Positions 10,870 through 20,310 of a stretch of DNA of 64,000 bases are shown here, piece by piece. This DNA is from Tridacna crocea (taxonomy: Eukaryota > Mollusca > Bivalvia > Cardiida > Cardiidae). How positions within the stretch are numbered: the first letter of the stretch is position 1; each line of letters begins with the position of its first letter. The notes beneath the pieces were generated by a model. That model was not told the DNA's origin and did no database searches. It saw only the letters and a list, made by a program, of their open reading frames with translations. Made by a program: the position numbers and the translations under genes. Location: assembly GCA_943736015.1 (NCBI GenBank), contig OX031062.1, forward strand, positions 31,593,462-31,657,461, in the 5' to 3' direction.

Positions 10870-13768
10870 CACCATTTTTAGCTCACCTGAGCACGAAGTG
10901 CTCATGGTGAGCTATTGTGATCGTGCTGTGTCTGTTGTCTGTCGTCAACTTCTTACCTTGTGTACACTCTAGAGGACACATTTTCAGTCTGATACTCATG
11001 AAAGTTGGTCAGGATGTTTGCCTTGATAAAAACTCGGACGAGTTCAAAAATAGGTCATGTCGGGTCAAAAACAAGGTCACTAAGTCAAATTTTAGAAAAA
11101 CCTTGTGTACGCTCTAGAGGCCACATTTTCAGTTGGATACTCATGAAAATTTGTCAGGATGTTTGCCTGGATAATATCTCAAACAAGTTCAAAAATGGGT
11201 CATGTTAGGTCAAAAACTAGGTCACTAGGTCAAATCTTAGAAAAACCTTGTGTACGTTCTAGAGGCCACATTTTCAGTCAAAAACTCCTGAAAGTTCTTC
11301 AGAATGTTTGTCTTGATGATATCTCGGACAAGTTTGAAAATGGGTCATGTCAGGTCAAAAACTAGGTAAATTAGGTCAAATTTTAGAAAAACCTTGTGTA
11401 CGCTCTAGAAGCCACATTTTCCGTCCCGATACTCATGAAAGTAGGATATATGCCTGGATGATATCTTGGACAAGTTTGAAAATGGGTCAAAAACTAGGTC
11501 ACTAGGTCATATCTTAGAAAAACCTTGTATATGCTCTAGAAGCCACAATTTCAGTCCAAAACTCTTAAGTTGGTCAGAATGTTTGTCTTGAGGATATCTC
11601 TGACAAGTCCGAAAATGGTTTATGTCAGATCAAAACTAGGTCACTAGGTCAAATTTTAGAAAAACCATGTGTACAATCTAGAGGCCACATTTTCAGTCCG
11701 ATACTCGTGAAAGTTAGTCAGGATGTTTGCCTCGATGATATCTAGGACGACCTTGAAAATTGGTCATGCCAGGTAAAAAACTAGGTCACTAGGTCAAATC
11801 TTACAAGTTTGGAAACGGATCAAAAACTAGGTCACTAGGTCATATCTTAGAAAAACCTTGTATATGCTCTAGAAGCCACAATTTCAGTCCAAAACTCTTA
11901 AGTTGGTCAGAATGTCAAAAACTAGGTCACTAGGTCATATCTTAGAAAAACCTTGTATATGCTCTAGAAGCCACAATTTCAGTCCAAAACTCTTAAGTTG
12001 GTCAGAATGTTTGTCTTGAGGATATCTCTGACAAGTCCGAAAATGGTTTATGTCAGATCAAAACTAGGTCACTAGGTCAAATTTTAGAAAAACCATGTGT
12101 ACAATCTAGAGGCCACATTTTCAGTCCGATACTCGTGAAAGTTAGTCAGGATGTTTGCCTCGATGATATCTAGGACGACCTTGAAAATTGGTCATGCCAG
12201 GTAAAAAACTAGGTCACTAGGTCAAATCTTACAAGTTTGAAAATGGATAAAAAACTAGGTCACTAGGTCATATCTTAGAAAAACCTTGTATATGCTCTAG
12301 AAGCCACAATTTCAGTCCAAAACTCTTAAGTTGGTCAGAATGTTTGTCTTGAGGATATCTCTGACAAGTCCGAAAATGGTTTATGTCAGATCAAAACTAG
12401 GTCACTAGGTCAAATTTTAGAAAAACCATGTGTACAATCTAGAGGCCACATTTTCAGTCCGATACTCGTGAAAGTTAGTCAGGATGTTTGCCTCGATGAT
12501 ATCTAGGACGACCTTGAAAATTGGTCATGCCAGGTAAAAAACTAGGTCACTAGGTCAAATCTTAGAAAAACCTTGTGTAAGCTGTAAAGGCCACATTTTC
12601 AGTCAGATACTCATGAAAATTGGTCAGGATGTTTGTCTGGATGATATCTAGGACAAGATCGAAAATGGGTCATGTTGGGTCAAAAACTAGGTCAAATTTT
12701 AGAAAAACCCTGTGTACGCTCTAGAGGCCACATTTTCAGTCCAAAACTTGTGAAAGTTGTTTAGAATGTTTGTCTTGATGATACCTCAAACAAGTTCGAA
12801 GATGGGTCATGTGGGGTCAAAAACTAGGTCACTAGGTCAAATCTTAGAAAAAACCTTGTGTACGGTCTAGAGGCCACATTTTCAGTCCAAAACTCTTGAA
12901 AGTTGGTCAGAATATTTGCCTTTATGATATCTTAGACGAATTCAAAAATGGGTCATGTGGAGTCAACAACTATGTCACTAAGTCAAATGTTCGAAAAACC
13001 TTTTGTAGGCTCTAGAGGCCACATTTTCATCCCAAAACTCTTGTAAGTTGGTCAGAATGTTTGCCTTGATGATATATTAAATGAGTTTGAAAATGGGTCA
13101 CTGGTGGTTAAAAACTCGGTCACCAGGTCAAATCTTAGAAAAAACCTTGTATATGCTCTGAATGCCACATCTTCAGTCCAACACTCTTGAAAATTAGTCA
13201 GAATGTTTGCCTTTACAATATCTTGGATGACTTTGAAAATGGGTCATGTTGGGTCAAAAACTGGGTCAATAGGTCAAATGTTATAACCTTTTGTATGCTC
13301 TGGAGGACATTTTCAGTCTGATACTCCTAAAACTTGTTCATAGTATTTGTCCTGGTGATACCTTGAATGAGTTTGAAAATGGATCATGTGGAGTCAAAAA
13401 CTAGGTCAATGGGTCAAATATTAGAAAAACCTTGTGTACACTCTGGAGGCTACATTTTCTGCCTGATACTCTTCAGACTTGGTTAGAGTGTTTGTTTTGG
13501 TGATGTCTCAAAAGAGTTTGATAACGGGTAATTGTCGGGTCCAAAACTAGGTCACTTGGCGAAATCTTAAAAAAACCTTTTGTACTCTGTAGAGGCCACG
13601 TTTTCAGTCCAATACTCATGAAATTTAGTCAGAATGTTTGTCTTATTGATATCTCAAAAGTGTTTGATGATGGGTAATGTCTGATAAAAACTAGGTCACT
13701 GGGAAACTAGATGGTTCATGATCAAAAGACTCAGGTGAGCGATTTCAGGGCCATCATGGCCCTCTTGC
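10870..13768 (+). mobile_element. Helentron-like element HL1
   Basis: The left end is TAGCTCACCTGAGCACG, containing a palindrome closed by GGTGAGCTATTGTGATCG. The right end is CTCAGGTGAGCGATTTC followed by a GGGCCATCATGGCCC hairpin and TCTTG. CTCACCTGA and TCAGGTGAG are sub-terminal inverted repeats. Between them is a tandem array. This layout (no terminal inverted repeat, sub-terminal inverted repeats, end hairpin, central repeats) is that of non-autonomous Helentron-type elements described in bivalves. No Rep/helicase gene is present. The superfamily is inferred from structure only. Confidence 0.7.
10940..13700 (+). repeat. About 145-bp tandem array inside HL1
   Basis: Units contain CTAGGTCACTAGGTCAAATC, AGAGGCCACATTTTCAGTC and GATGATATCTCGGACAAG. 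The CACATTTTCAG landmark recurs at 10,977, 11,122, 11,267 and 11,413 (145, 145, 146 bp). A roughly 295-bp dimer is repeated almost unchanged at about 11,509, 11,935 and 12,268, with a truncated unit between the first two. Divergence increases toward the right end. Short plus-strand reading frames across it are by-products of the repeat. Confidence 0.85.
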
Positions 13769-13872
13769 TTCTGTTTTGAAACAAAATCCTTCATTCGTGC
13801 CACTTCATTTTGTTATCTGCAAATTCCTCAATTTTGGCTCGTCTTATATTTTATTACAGATCTGGTAATGAG

Positions 13873-13928
13873 ATAACGTTTGCCATGTAATCCCGAGTTT
13901 TGATGGCCCTGAGAAGGAAAGTTTTTTT
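13873..13928 (-). mobile_element. TH-A left-end fragment
   Basis: ATGTAATCCCGAGTTTTGAT and GGCCCTGAGAAGGAAAG match the left arm of TH-A in minus orientation. It stops at TTAA 13929-13932, where another element starts. Confidence 0.5.
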
Positions 13929-13932
13929 TTAA

Positions 13933-14362
13933 TCCTTACCAAATGACAAAATTTTAGACATGTCCATATCAAAAAACATTTTCAGGCGACAAATCAAATG
14001 TGACTCAAATGTTGGAATCGGTCTTTAAGCCTTTCCCAAACAATCTGGTTTTTATGGGTCTGGAATAGTAGCCTTTTGAAAACATTGTGGGAAAAGGAGA
14101 AACTGCTGGTAACCAACATCTTCTCCTTTTCCCATAATGTTTTATACCCTATCATAGACGGAAATTATATTTTCAGCAAGAGTTGAATTGTCGTCTGCAA
14201 ATGCCTCCATTTTGGTCTCGTCCAAAAATTTGTCATTTGGGAAAGGGTTAATTGGGTAGAAAACCAGCATAGATAACCAGCATTTTCTCCTTTACCCACA
14301 ATGTCTTCAAAAGCTCTTCTCCTCTGGGTCATTATAGAAACTAGGGACTGTTTGGGATAGGG
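13933..14362 (+). mobile_element. TH-A element interrupted by a TH-C-like element
   Basis: The left portion (ATCCTTACCAAATGACAAAA, then GACTCAAATGTTGG) ends at TTAA 14025-14028. The right portion restarts after TTAA 14248-14251 with TTGGGTAGAAAACC and ends GGGATAGGG before TTAA 14363-14366. The left hairpin arm is shortened. Confidence 0.7.
14029..14247 (-). mobile_element. TH-C-like element nested in TH-A
   Basis: 219 bp between TTAA repeats. Ends GCCTTTCCCAAACAATC and TTTGGGAAAGGG. The hairpin has AGGAGAAACTGCTGGTAACC against AACATCTTCTCC, so the stem is slightly mispaired. A clear case of an insertion dated later than its host copy. Confidence 0.75.
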
Positions 14363-14440
14363 TTAAAACATTGGGTTTATGATGGAAGCATGCAAAGCCA
14401 TTCATTACTGATTTCAGTAAACCATTCATATTTCTCTTAA

Positions 14441-14660
14441 CCTTATACCACATGTTGACGACTTCTAACGGCCCTGATGTAGAGGCCTTTGAAAAACATT
14501 GTGAGAAAAGGAGAAAATGCTGGTAACCAGCATTTTCTCCTTTTCCCACAGTGTTTTCTTCCCTTACCAAAACAAAATTTAACTTTTGAGTCATGTTTAT
14601 TTTATCATCTGCAATGCTTTTAAGTTGGACACACCTAAACTTCTGTCGTTTGGTAATGAG
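14441..14660 (-). mobile_element. TH-A element, full length
   Basis: TTAA at 14437-14440 and 14661-14664. Starts CCTTATACCACATGTTGACG. The hairpin is intact (GAGAAAATGCTGGTAACCAG and complement). Ends GTCGTTTGGTAATGAG. Confidence 0.8.
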
Positions 14661-14664
14661 TTAA

Positions 14665-16260
14665 CCTGCTTCAACTATATGCCTGTCAGACATAACATAA
14701 GAATATGCATAAAGTGGGTATTATCAACAGTTGTGTCACCAGCCTGCTTACAGCATTCAACTTTCTTGTGGATACACTGTATCTAATCAGTTGTGAGATT
14801 TTCTGACCTAATCAGCTATCAAAGCTGTCCACTCACTGCAGCATAAAACTTTTAAAAATTTCGTGATACCACTCTGTTTGCTAAATGGATCAGAATCAAG
14901 GCTCCCAGATGAAACTTTGTCATCAGTGATAAAGACATATTTATTCCCCCCCCCCCCTCCCCCTCTTTCTCTACTGTCCCATTGAACAAGCATGAAAAAA
15001 TTGTTTCTTTTGAAAAAAAAGTTTATGTCACACTTGGTCAAGAGATACGTAAGGTGAAACTATGGAAAGCATTTTTTCTCTGCAGTAACTTTTTTTTTTC
15101 ATGAAACTTGAACTGAATTTTCGCCATAAAACTCCTAGGAACAATTTTTTGCAGGAATTTGAAAGGTCGGAAGTCTTCAAAAACCATTGGTGAGTTTCAC
15201 TCTGTTCAATGTAGCAAAAATCCTATGGTTTGACATGTATTGCTTATATAAAGAGTCCGAGACAGTACTCTGACATAAGGAAATTCAGAAAGAATTTCAG
15301 ACACCATGATTGTTATAAATATTGTATCATTTCCTTTAAAAAAGCATTGACAAAACCAAGAGGCAATTCACTCACTAGATCCATCGTCCTTCGACAGTGT
15401 CTTGATGCCGTTTATAGTTGTGAACAGCGCAACATTTATTTTGGTTATAGAAATGTCAACAAAATTGACTGTCGTGTAAATATTTGGAGTTCATTCAAGT
15501 TTCTGCGGGAGAGACAGGCTACCAGACGTTGTTATTATCAATATCTATTTATTATGATATGACGCCATTCTTTAGTCTCCGGCAGGATAGAAGGTCATTT
15601 GTCTTAGCTCTACAAAATAATGAATAACATCTCTCTACGCCTTAACTACTTGAAAACTGTATGTAACTAGATCGTGGTGTGTTATCCGAACACTGATTAA
15701 GTTGCTTTGTATCTTGAAAGTAGTCTTCTACACGGTAGCAACAGTATAAAAAAAAAACCAATGGGAACCGTGAGAGCTCATGTAAACTTCCAAAACGATT
15801 AAAGTGGATATTGTGGTTTGTAGTGTGTTGTTTTAAAAGTCTAAGAAGCAACCATTGGCGAAGTTTCATTGATTTCCCTGCAAAAATTCCAAAGTATTGT
15901 CTACCCCAATCAAGTTTTCTAAATTTCAACGGTAATTAACACGGCACCACTCCGATCGAGTTTAACCTACAGACTTATATTTAAGCTCATCTGATATATA
16001 TTCACTGCGCTTTTTCAGACAACGCACCATTTGGCAAGCAGAAAACAGAGCTAGAAAGTCAGGAATTCCATGCAAAGAAGGTGAATATGGCTTCATACAA
16101 GAACAGACAGTAACATCAAATGCACTAATTTTCAAGTCTAATATCTTACAACAATCCATTGATATATTCTTTGCTATCACAAGTACCAGGATCATATTTG
16201 AACTTGGAATGCGTTTATACATTCTGTTTTTGTGTATTTGCACACTGTTTAAGATAGTTT
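14665..16260. other. TH-free, mostly unique region; no gene assigned
   Basis: This interval lacks TH elements. It has a C-run at 14,946-14,957. The segment after GCGCTTTTTCAG at about 16,018 is open for about 95 codons on plus and similarly open on minus, and I recognise neither translation. It may hold a real exon or regulatory DNA, but nothing decisive is visible. Confidence 0.3.
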
Positions 16261-16265
16261 TCGGC

Positions 16266-16305
16266 GATATTTCAGCTACAACGCAGGAGCCAGTGCACCT
16301 ATCCG
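16266..16305 (-). mobile_element. SINE tail fragment
   Basis: ATTTCAGCTACAACGCAGG then AGCCAGTGCACCTATCC matches the distal part of the SINE seen at 50,720-50,755 and 24,684-24,720. Only this short piece is recognisable. Confidence 0.45.
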
Positions 16306-16637
16306 TTTTTTCCTAGATTTTCTGCGATCTGTGTGCGGGGCCACAGACACTTGTTTTTGTCTCATGTAACTATATGCATGTATATAATATATATACACAC
16401 ACGTACGACTGAAAGACAATGTGTTACAACTACAATGCTCTCGTAATTTGTTAGTATTTTTCGCATATTTCTAAACTTGGATGAAAAAGACTTTACTTTT
16501 ATTGTGTCCTCCGATATCTAATCGCCGATCCGATACATGTGTAGAACGGAACAAATGTGTAAAATATTAAAGATGCTGCAGAGTCGGAACCAGTATCTTC
16601 TCAAGTGCCTGTAGGAGAATACAAAAAAAAAGTACGT

Positions 16638-16815
16638 ATTCACCAACCATCCTTTAGAATTTTATGATACCTATTCTCCAAGATATTTCTAAATTTAAAA
16701 TTAACACAACTTTTGATTGGCAAAGCCAAATGGTTTCGCCAATCAGAAATTGTGTTACTTTTAGAGTTAGAAAATACTGAAGAATAAGACAAAGAATATA
16801 TATAGCTATTTTTTT
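16638..16815. mobile_element. Palindromic MITE, family G
   Basis: GTATTCACCAACCATCC at the left, and a centre TTTGATTGGCAAAGCC / TTTCGCCAATCAGAAATTG forming a foldback. Arms contain CTATTCTCCAAGAT and ACTGAAGAATAAGAC. The right terminus is not clear. Family G is better preserved at 42,262-42,456. Confidence 0.6.
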
Positions 16816-16829
16816 TTTTCAAATTGTGT

Positions 16830-17250
16830 CTCTCAGGGTTACTAGGGCTTCATGAGAAGAACCATTCTGCTCCTCGTGTAGTACTCCCGATGTCTGCAAA
16901 TGTCATAATTTTCGAATATAGATGTATTTAATTAAAAATATGCGAACTAGCGGAGTATGATGGTAGCGTTCCTAGTATCAGGCCACTCAGCACTTTGATT
17001 TTGTTTCATAGTCCTATGTGCTCTCGGTTACCGATAGTACTTTATTGCTAACAGATGACTATCGTTCTCATCTTGTAACGTACCGATAATCGAAGAAAAC
17101 AGTTTCCGACATATCGAGATTAATTCAGCGTGTGGCAGCTAATTAGGCCCCCTTCTCTGATTATACAATACCTCGTACCTCGTTATGTACCGTTCTAGAT
17201 CACGCGACAGATAAGGTATTCACATAAAGCTTTTCAACCCAATTAGTCAA
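16830..17250. other. Unique non-coding stretch
   Basis: No repeat family from this window and no convincing coding frame. CG dinucleotides are somewhat more frequent here than in the TH-rich parts, judged by eye. Confidence 0.35.
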
Positions 17251-17254
17251 AAAG

Positions 17255-17440
17255 AAGAAAGTTAACTCTTTTCTAAACGAAAAAGCTTTTATACCCGTCC
17301 AAATTTAGAGCACTTTAACCTTTGACCAGACGACAAAAGTTTTGCCTTGTCCAAATATTGGAAGCAATTTTGCGGATGACAATATCAATGTAGCTTTCTT
17401 AGACATGATAGAAAACATTGTGTCCATGCCTACTTCGAGT
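17255..17440 (+). mobile_element. Two truncated TH-A copies
   Basis: A short left fragment (CTCTTTTCTAAACGAAAAAG) ends at TTAA 17315-17318. There a second, A2-type copy starts: CCTTTGACCAGACGACAAAA, GCGGATGACAATATCAATG, then GATAGAAAACATTGTG. The second is cut within the hairpin. Confidence 0.55.
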
Positions 17441-17605
17441 TTCTACTGCCATCACTCTTTGCAGGCCAAATCCCACAGAAATATAGTCAATGTTCTACTG
17501 TGGGAGAGAAATGTCTCTGGTCGCAATGATTTTATAAATATTCAAAAAGCGTATGGCCAAAATGAGATTCTAAATTTCTCCCTGTACGTTACCAGCGGGG
17601 TCGGT

Positions 17606-17756
17606 ATTCACCGTCAACTATTCAGAATAGTCTTTGTCTTATTCTGAAGAATTTTCCAAACTTGAAAGTAACATAGCCTCTGATTGGCAAAGCCAAATGG
17701 TTTACCTTCTAAAATTAGAATGATATTAAGAATGAAATTAGGAATGGTTGGTAAAC
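17606..17756. mobile_element. Palindromic MITE, family G, diverged
   Basis: GTATTCACCGTCAAC, GTCTTTGTCTTATTCTGAAG, then CCTCTGATTGGCAAAGCC and GGAATGGTTGGTAAACATC. The right half is shortened. A 200-bp unassigned stretch lies between it and the TH-A fragment to the left. Confidence 0.55.
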
Positions 17757-17998
17757 ATCAAGCTAAAGCACATTGATCAACACATGGCTACCAGAGCCGA
17801 CTTTTTTTCCCGATTATGCGGCCGCTGTACAAAAAGAATGTAAAGGGAAATGAGTGTTCATCTTTCGGTTTGGCGAGGTATTTCATTATATTTGAGAGAT
17901 ATTTTGTTATAAGGGTGTTCACTGCAACTGCACAAAATATTGGCTCAGATCGGCAGGCTGATCCAAAACGAAACCTTTTTTTGTCAAATGTTGTTTAA

Positions 17999-18205
17999 CC
18001 CTTTACTCCATAGATACTTATTTCTACGCATTGCTTGTAGGAGTTTTTTGAAAACATTGTGGCAAAAGGTGAAATTGCTCGTCACGATGTCACAACGTTT
18101 TCTATGCTATCAAAAGGTGTCATATACACATAAGAAACGGCTTCATCCTAACTCTTATTTATGGTCAATTTGAGATACCTTATAAATGCCATATTGGGTA
18201 AAGGG
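17999..18205 (-). mobile_element. TH-B element with a hairpin-arm deletion
   Basis: TTAA at 17995-17998 and 18206-18209. Ends CCCTTTACTCCATAGATAC and CATATTGGGTAAAGGG. The left hairpin arm GCAAAAGGTGAAATTGCTCG is present, but the complementary arm is mostly missing (CACGATGTCACAACG), leaving no full stem. Confidence 0.8.
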
Positions 18206-18332
18206 TTAACTTTCTGCATTTCAGAGGACAATTCTACCCCATGATTCAGTCAGTTCTTAGACAAAACGGATTATTTGAATCTATACATATCTGATGACAT
18301 GTCCGGTATAATACATCACAGAAATGCATCAA

Positions 18333-18554
18333 CTCTTTATCAAACTACAAAATTTTAGACTGGTCCAAATTGAAAGCATTTGCAGACGAAAACATAAATG
18401 TGAATGAAAAATTGAAATATGCCTTGGGAAAGGTAGAAAACATTGTAGGGAAAAGGAGAAAATGCTGGTTACCATCGTTTTCTCCTTTTCCCACAATGTA
18501 TTCCATGGGCTTCTTCCTCAGAGTCGTCAAAAGTAGGGATTGTATGGTATTCGG
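18333..18554 (+). mobile_element. TH-A element, full length
   Basis: TCAA 18329-18332 at the left and TTAA 18555-18558 at the right, shared with the next copy. Starts CTCTTTATCAAACTACAA. The hairpin AATGCTGGTTACCATCGTTT has two mismatches. Ends TGTATGGTATTCGG. Confidence 0.8.
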
Positions 18555-18558
18555 TTAA

Positions 18559-18780
18559 CTCTTTACCAAACGACAAAACTTTAGACTGGTCCAAATTGGA
18601 AGCACTTGCAGACAACGAAATAAACATGAATTCAAAAACTGAAATTTGTCTCCAGCAGCGTAGAAAATATTGTGGGAAAAGGAGAAAATGCTGATTACCA
18701 GCATTTCCTCCTTTTCCAACAATGATTTCAGAAGGCTTCTACCTGAGGGTCGTAAAAACCAGGGATTGTTTAGGAAAAGT
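18559..18780 (+). mobile_element. TH-A element, full length
   Basis: Shares TTAA 18555-18558 with the preceding copy in head-to-tail arrangement; ends at TTAA 18781-18784. It belongs to the CAGGGATTG subtype (GGTCGTAAAAACCAGGG). Confidence 0.8.
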
Positions 18781-18847
18781 TTAAACCATCTGTATCGCCA
18801 TAGGGATGCTATTACTATTTTCCCTATTTGATGTTCCCTAATCTTAA

Positions 18848-19052
18848 CCCTTCTCCTACTGAATAAATCAAATTAAACTTTTCAGGCCAATAGTAAAAAC
18901 CCAAACGATGCTATTTCAAGTATATCTTTTAAAGAAAAATATCTCTTTATCGGACAGTGTAGATCCAAGATCAGACTGCACGTTCTGTGCAGTCTGATCT
19001 TGATCTACGCTGTCCGCAAACGGTCAGCAAGTCGCGACCGGCAGCTTAAGGG
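18848..19052 (+). mobile_element. TH-E element, full length
   Basis: TTAA at 18844-18847 and 19053-19056. Ends CCCTTCTCCTACTGAATAA and GGCAGCTTAAGGG. The central hairpin pairs GATCCAAGATCAGACTGCAC with GTGCAGTCTGATCTTGATC, then extends as GACAGTGTA / TACGCTGTC. The best-preserved member of its family here. Confidence 0.8.
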
Positions 19053-19201
19053 TTAATGCTATCGCGGCGGAGGTGAAGTCAATTTACCTATGCTTTCCTT
19101 TATATTAATTTACAGTACCTTGCACAACATTCCTTTTAAGCCACTAGTTACATTCCGTAATAATAATGATAATAAAATAAAAGAAAAAAGGGGACGTTTT
19201 C

Positions 19202-19432
19202 TTGTTTCAACCTTCTTCAGATATTCATTTATTGGGATGTTGTCGACGCCCTACGATGCATTTTTTGTGTGAAATGATTGCGGATAAAGAAAAGTTATCT
19301 ACAAGTAAACTAGTCGTTTACAATCTTGTCGAAGTTACCCATGAAACACACTGGACAGTTCAAGTAAGACATTTCCAAGTTCATACAACTGTAAAATATG
19401 TTCGAGATTCTCTGGTTGTTAAGGATCCATAA
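19202..19432 (+). other. Unrecognised coding-like segment, possible exon
   Basis: After an acceptor-like TTCAACCTTCTTCAG at 19,220 the frame stays open to TAA at 19,430-19,432. It includes ...RRPTMHFLCEMIADKEKLS and ...NLVEVTHETHWTVQ. A donor-like GTAAGA lies at 19,360. The residue mix looks protein-like and the segment is not part of any repeat seen here. I recognise no family. It could be an exon of an unknown gene, a pseudogene piece or chance. Confidence 0.25.
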
Positions 19433-19517
19433 CGAACTAATTTGACAGAACTGGCAGGTGCCAACTGGACGCTTCACACATTTATCCATTGCAACACCCT
19501 TTAATCTTGTTTGTTAA

Positions 19518-19716
19518 ACCTTGGGCTCTTAAGTACCGATGTACGGGCTTTTTTGAACAGTGGAGATCAAAATCAGACTTCACAGAACGTGCAGTTCGAA
19601 CGCTGATCTACATAGTCTATAAACATATGATTTGTGAAAAAACTTTGAAATCGAAATATTAGGATTTTCGACTATTGGTTTGAAATATTCTTTTGGGTTA
19701 TATATCAGTATAAGGG
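19518..19716 (-). mobile_element. TH-E element, diverged
   Basis: TTAA at 19514-19517 and 19717-19720. The hairpin is GATCAAAATCAGACTTCAC / GTGCAGTTCGAACGCTGATC, partly mispaired. Ends in CAGTATAAGGG. Confidence 0.65.
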
Positions 19717-19720
19717 TTAA

Positions 19721-20310
19721 TTAGCTAGTCCATATGGTAAACTGATTCGATCAGCTTTTTCGTAATCCAGAGATTTCGCTTTCCTTTCTGAATGCGTCGA
19801 GTATTGTTAGTGACGCGCAACTAGATTCGCCGATAAGTGTTTGAAAAAACCTTGTTGGTTGGACGTGACTATTTTACTGGATTAAAAAAAATTCTATTCA
19901 CACGATGATTCGAAAAATAAATTTAGAATTGTGAGAAAATGCCTTTATTACTTAGTTCATTTAACCTGACCTAGGTCAACATCATTTATATAGGTTAAAA
20001 GTCTATTTTTTTGCCATCGGCATCAAGCAGGGCTGCCTTCGTTTTTGTCCCAAGTTTTGGAGATATGCTCCGTACTGTATGCACGAAATGAATTGATTAC
20101 CCAGTACCTGCCCGTGTACATATGCAACTTCCCGGAGTTCGTCAGTGGTCGGAGTTCTATTCACATACCTACATATATATATTCGACATAGAGTCAGGAT
20201 CATGTAAATTGTCAAAGTAGTCAATATCAATTAAGTTATAATGTGAGTTTTAGTAGTTTGTTTCAAATATATACCCAGTTCCATAAAAAAAGTGTGCACT
20301 TTATTTTGTT
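19721..20310. other. Non-coding stretch
   Basis: No gene or repeat family recognised. A minus-strand reading frame over 20,003-20,230 has no recognisable domain. Confidence 0.4.

Larger units (their letters stand above)
10766..13885 (-). mobile_element. TH-A element split by HL1
   Basis: The left part runs from TTAA 10762-10765 through the hairpin AAATGCTGGTAACCAGCATT to about 10,869. The copy resumes after HL1 with TTTTGAAACAAAATCC, then TTTTGTTATCTGCAAATTCC and ATCTGGTAATGAG. Order and orientation fit a single TH-A copy that received a 2.9-kb insertion just after its hairpin. Confidence 0.7.

Noticed and set aside
10917-11365. Overlapping frames with repeated RGHIFS and FKNGSC motifs
   Set aside because: Translations of the about 145-bp tandem units of HL1.
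15962-16300. Exon starting after GCGCTTTTTCAG near 16,018
   Set aside because: Open on both strands, but no reading gave a recognisable protein and the end runs into a SINE fragment; left as unassigned.
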